Source: Suillus spraguei
Taxonomy: Eukaryota; Basidiomycota; Agaricomycetes; Boletales; Suillaceae
Direction: 5' to 3'
NCBI GenBank assembly: GCA_016800925.1
Contig: JABCPU010000191.1
Location: 1 to 64,000, forward strand
DNA length: 64,000 nt
Position numbers and translations under genes: made by a program. Shown one piece after another: positions 60,011-64,000 of this stretch. The notes beneath the pieces are model-generated. The model worked only from the letters and a program-made list of their open reading frames with translations. It searched no databases and had not been told where the DNA came from. The stretch's first letter is position 1. Every line of letters starts with the position of its first letter.

Positions 60011-60760
60011 ACTGCGCCGGCGGTGCGGCCATGGGTGCTTGATTAGAAATTGAAATTTCATTTATTTGGCGTTCCCTATGCTAATATGCTAATTATCTTG
60101 TATGTGTTCATACAGTATTATATCTCTGCATACTTGATCCTAATCCTTGACCTCTCGGTTCGTAAGCCCTGGTTAAGGTTAAGGTTATTATTGAGCCTTT
60201 CACTCCTACTTTGATGTGCACCCACTAAACGGACACTCCCTAGAGATCTTCTGATACCACTTCGGTTATAGCCTTGCGGTTTGCAGTCTTTCACCAGCCC
60301 AGATCGTGGGGCTCAATATCAATACATAGTCAAACTCATGTTTGAGATACTTAGAAGTCCCAGCGCTCTGGAGGAAAATCTCCTGGGTGGCTACCAAAGT
60401 AAAAGTGAAGTCGCAAGCAACTCAGACTCGCTGGCATGCATGAATTCAAATAAGACTGTTGTAGGATATAATTGATGATATAAATCAACTTTGGCAGAAA
60501 TATAGTATCGACTTAAACCCATCAACATCACTGTCGAGAACTAGTAGTACAGGTGGTTCCTCTGGTGTGCAAACTTGAATGCTCAAGGGAACTTGTCAAT
60601 TCTGTAAAATACTACAATACCATATATACGGCTGGACTGCGCGATTTGCATCCTTATTCAATTGCCATTTACAGCTGTATGCGTCAACTTACATAAGGTC
60701 GGAAACGTCACAACAACCATTAAGCTCTCAAGGTCGCAATGAGGAAAGGAAATTCTTTGT
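60011..60760. other. intergenic
   Basis: Includes a GGTTAAGGTTAAGGTTA microrepeat at 60170-60190. No gene recognised. Confidence 0.45.
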
Positions 60761-62365
60761 GTGATTCAACTCAAGAAACCCATACTAGTACATCTAGCCA
60801 AGCAACAGCTCGTGAAAGCTCGGTACGTGCTAGCTTATGCTTATGACGACTTAGTTCACTCCACTCCAAATACTGAAATTGCATTCTTCGTACAGCACCA
60901 ACCCCGTAATAAGGTCCGTCAGTTTCTGGGGAAGTTTAAGGATATTGTGCACAACTTGAGGACTTCTGTGAGTCTACGAGCCCATCTGTAATGTTTTGTA
61001 ATACGACTAAGATTGCAATAAGCGCTCGAAGGATTCCCACATCAGCCCTGTTCCCCTGAATGTCCATCATGAACGTGATTCGTCGACCCGGAATATCGAA
61101 GTAGGTTTCTCATATGCCCCCTCTACTCTCTGCATTCTCTAAATACTGGTGGTCGCGCCGGTTCAGGCTAATACTAAATCTGCACTTCAGGATCCACTTT
61201 CGGGACCTTCGACAAACGTAGTTTCTGTTGGCCATGATGCACAAGCGGATCTCGACACTGCGGGCAAGTTCCAGGACACATATCTCAAACCCTCATGACA
61301 TTCGACGAAGTTATTGGGATGACGGATGTATGCAGGCCTTACTCTCGACTGGAACCGAACTAATCCTGTTCCACAGGTAGATCCATTACAACCATATACA
61401 AAGATGGCACTGGGCATGTTATCTTTTTCAGCTAAAGTATGTTCTCTTTTCTCTCTTCTCTCTCCCACTTTTACTCAGTAATCATTTGTGCAGATTATTC
61501 TAGCTCAAGTGGAATACGATACAGCGGTACTCAAACTTCTCGAGAAGTTGGGTCGGGTTTACGGCTTTATAACGCAAGATCAGATACTTGGCTAAATCTC
61601 GTCGACGCACGTTGTTCTTGGCAAAATTTCTAATCAGACCCACGAATGTGCCTATTTTATCGAAAATTTTCCAGAGGTCAAGAAACTTTGTGGGTCTTAC
61701 AAGCTATTGCGCTCTGTATCGTCTCAAGCTTCTACCATCATCATAGGGAGCAGACTTACAAGGAGCGTCGTTTCGCAAACGGACGATATAATCAACAAGT
61801 ACAATGACGTGTTCGATAGGCTCATGGACTTCCAGGACCAGCATACTTACGTAGTCACACACATCTGTGCGGGTAAGAGTTTAGACGCGATTATGATTTC
61901 ACATATATTCATGCCTTTTCAGAGAAATTGTTGGGCCTCAGAGATATCGCTTATGCAAGAGGCGCGGGACTAGTTAGTAGAAAAGAATGTCTTCAAGGGA
62001 CGCGGACCGAAATCCTTTCCGAGATCACGGAATGGGTTAACAGCACTGAGGACAATATTCCATGCGTGCTGTGGCTATCTGGCCCTGCAGGCAAGGGAAA
62101 ATAGGCCATCGCTCACACCATTGCTAAGTGGAACCACGAAGTAGGTGGGCTTAATTCGTGTTACTCTTTCGACCGCCAGCGAGAAGCAGAACGTCGCCAT
62201 GAAAAGATCTTTTCCACGATCGCGCTCGAACTGGCTGACCGTGACCCAGGGATGAGACGGGCATTGGCAGATGCAGTTAAGAACGCGAATGCGCTCAATA
62301 AAACGGCGGATATCATCCAGCAGTGGCAAAAGCTTCTTATTGAACCACTGGAGAAGTCATCTGGG
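60761..62365 (+). pseudogene. NACHT-type NLR (STAND NTPase), dead and truncated
   Basis: Pieces follow the order of Agaricomycete NLRs. The N-terminal helical domain is VDPLQPYTKMALGMLSFSAK, VLKLLEKLGRVYGFITQDQI and THECAYFIENFPE. A linker follows (NKYNDVFDRLMDFQDQH, ECLQGTRTEILSEITEWVN), then the NACHT start VLWLSGPAGKGK, a TAG in place of the Walker A serine codon (62102-62104), AIAHTIAKW, and CYSFDRQREAERRHEKIF. Further lesions: a one-base loss near 61300 after LKP and TAA at 61593-61595. It ends abruptly at about 62365 at a LINE. Such proteins act in fungal non-self recognition. Confidence 0.85.
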
Positions 62366-64000
62366 TCAACATACATCGCTTCTTGGACCTGAACCAAGTG
62401 GCACCCCGACTAGGACCCCGAAAAAACCGGAGTTCTCTAAGGCGCACAAAAGCGCTACCTACGCCTTCAGGCGTTACCCAAGCCCTCAAAGACTTGATCC
62501 CCATAGATACTTACTTTTGATCACTAATCTTTCTGTTAAATTCCGCAGGAATACCAATCATGCCACCAGCTGGCATGAACAACGCGGTTCCCACGGTCTC
62601 GGTACCTGGCAGAAGCAGCCGCAGCACGACAGCCAACAAGGCACTACTCGCCAACAGCAAAAGCATTGAAGAGCACATAGCAGGCACAGGTATCCGCACA
62701 GACATCACTAACTCCTCCTCAGCTAGAAAACTCCTCAACACGCATGGTCTCACCCTCCCAGTAGCAGGAAAAGCCCTCAAGGGGATCGCCCTAGCCTTAT
62801 TTGAACTCAGTGGCACAGCAACCAACCTAGGTGCCACCAACGTAGAGATCATGAGAGCTATGGCAATCATCATTCATGAAGCCGAGAAAGACCTTGACAT
62901 GGAGAAGATCATAGACAAGATAGACGTGCTAATCAAAGGTCCCATTGCACTATTGGATGAGAAAGTGGACACCCTGGCAGAAATAGCAACGACACACAAA
63001 TCCATGCTAGCAGAAGTGGTCACGGAGGTGCGCACCCAACTCAACAACTCGTCAGAAGACATAGGAAAGATAGTAGAGAGTGCCAAGCATGCAGCTAGCT
63101 CAATCCCAGCGAGGTCTGACAGACCGTTATCATACGCCACAATCACCAAGACAGGAATTCCTTCCCCACTAACCAAGATCCTAGCACGCAGCGATGCCCA
63201 GGACAGGCAAATACTGATAGACAGACGCTCCGTTTTGATAGCTAACTCCCTAAAAGAACTAACAGAAGCGCAACTGGTGGCCAAGGCAACCACCGCCCTC
63301 GAATTAATGTCGGAAAAAGGTATAGAAATCCTCAAGGAACTAACCTTCATCTCAGCTAGGCGGCTCCCCCATGGAGGCATCCTCTACGAACTCAACTCCA
63401 AGTCAGCAGCCGAATGGTTCAACACACCGGCCAACCGCAGCAACTTCCTCGAACATTTTGCATCGAACGTCACCATCAAAGAAAGGTCGTTCCACGTCCT
63501 CATGGAAAACGTCCCTGTCACCTTCGTTCCAGATAACCCAGCAGCAATCGCGGACATCGAAAACAAGGCCGGCTTCAAATCGAGAACTATCAGCAAAGCA
63601 AGATTCATCAAACCAATCGCTAGACGCCAACCAAACCAACGCACTGCACACACTATCATCACTTTTTCATCGAAAGCGAACGCCAACCAGGCCATCAAGG
63701 ACGGCCTAGTTATAGCAGGCAAGAAGGTATACGGCTGCAAACTCCTCCCAGAACCCACCCGCTGCCTCAAGTGTCACTCCTTCGAAGGAGGACACATAGC
63801 GGCAGAATGCCCTCAAGAAAACGACACGTGCGGCACATGTGGCGACCAACACCGAACCACATCCTGTTCAGTAACCGACCCATCCGAACACTACTGCGCC
63901 AACTGCAAAACAAAGGGTCACGCGGCCTGGAGCAGAGATTGCCCAATCTTCAAGCAAAAATGGGACAACAACAAGAAACGAAACGACGACGCCAAGTATA
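62366..64000 (+). mobile_element. LINE (non-LTR retrotransposon), 5' end
   Basis: The NLR homology ends near 62365 and a GC-balanced leader of about 190 bp follows, then a long open ORF1. Codons prefer C and A at third positions, unlike the flanking genes. The reverse-transcriptase ORF should lie beyond the window. An intact ORF in a dead NLR means the insertion is younger than the NLR decay or accompanied it. Confidence 0.7.
62560..64000 (+). CDS. LINE ORF1, gag-like with three zinc knuckles (partial)
   Basis: Open from ATG at 62560 to the window end, 480 codons without a stop. The first part is helical (ALKGIALALFELSGTATNLG, EAEKDLDMEKIIDKIDVLI). The middle is an RRM-like/gag region (SFHVLMENVPVTFV, ARFIKPIARRQ). 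The end has three CCHC-type knuckles: CLKC...H...C, CGTC...H...C and CANC...H...C, followed by a basic tail. This layout is typical of Tad1-like fungal LINE ORF1 nucleic-acid chaperones. The minus strand also shows long open frames here, which are shadows caused by base composition. Confidence 0.85.
   Translation, partial: MPPAGMNNAVPTVSVPGRSSRSTTANKALLANSKSIEEHIAGTGIRTDITNSSSARKLLNTHGLTLPVAGKALKGIALALFELSGTATNLGATNVEIMRAMAIIIHEAEKDLDMEKIIDKIDVLIKGPIALLDEKVDTLAEIATTHKSMLAEVVTEVRTQLNNSSEDIGKIVESAKHAASSIPARSDRPLSYATITKTGIPSPLTKILARSDAQDRQILIDRRSVLIANSLKELTEAQLVAKATTALELMSEKGIEILKELTFISARRLPHGGILYELNSKSAAEWFNTPANRSNFLEHFASNVTIKERSFHVLMENVPVTFVPDNPAAIADIENKAGFKSRTISKARFIKPIARRQPNQRTAHTIITFSSKANANQAIKDGLVIAGKKVYGCKLLPEPTRCLKCHSFEGGHIAAECPQENDTCGTCGDQHRTTSCSVTDPSEHYCANCKTKGHAAWSRDCPIFKQKWDNNKKRNDDAKY

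Noticed and set aside
62874..63380. 168-residue minus-strand ORF
   Set aside because: Shadow of the LINE ORF1, which has zinc knuckles and an unbroken plus-strand frame.

Overview
The window looks like a chromosome segment of a mushroom-forming basidiomycete (Agaricomycetes). Introns are short (about 45-75 bp) and interrupt almost every gene. Several families typical of Agaricomycetes are present: ULD-type ubiquitin-like protein, F-box protein, APH-like kinase, DUF7330, DUF6533, NACHT/NLR, KDZ and hAT transposons. The species cannot be named from the sequence alone.

Layout. 0.8-2.2 kb holds a ubiquitin-like-domain/zinc-ribbon gene (+), followed at once by a 2 kb minisatellite of 28 units (2.25-4.23 kb), each with one fully variable base triplet in an otherwise near-constant unit. 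5.3-22.3 kb is the conserved gene core: APH-like kinase (-), coiled-coil F-box protein (-), TFIIA gamma subunit (-), a divergent cyclophilin (+) with a C-terminal frameshift, a stand-alone FHA protein (+), then a tight + strand run of an OXLD1-like mitochondrial protein, COP9 signalosome subunit 5 and ribosomal protein eL20. About 12.5-15.7 and 16.2-18.8 kb hold no gene I can support. 22.9-28.9 kb is a duplicated cassette: two DUF7330 genes (one copy damaged, one copy truncated), with a dead P-loop GTPase and a direct repeat between the blocks. A canonical cyclophilin A follows at 29.2-29.9 kb.

30-35 kb is sparse: a SAP-domain ORF, one anonymous ORF and a decayed DUF6533 membrane-protein gene. 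35.0-55.2 kb is a nested transposon cluster. A pogo/DDE_1 element flanked by TA contains a PIF/Harbinger-like element, which contains LTRs, one of them carrying another LTR. Next come KDZ and Ty3/gypsy fragments, two heptanucleotide satellite blocks around an inverted solo LTR, and a 5'-truncated hAT transposase. 55.2-60 kb has further DUF6533 remnants. 60.8-62.4 kb is a dead NACHT-type NLR gene cut by a LINE whose ORF1 is open to the window end.

The conserved genes cover transcription initiation (TFIIA), protein folding (cyclophilins), cullin deneddylation (CSN5), F-box substrate recognition and translation (eL20). They are housekeeping neighbours, not a pathway cluster. The most unusual signals are the hypervariable-triplet minisatellite and three introns with non-GT donors (GC, GC, GA) in three neighbouring conserved genes.
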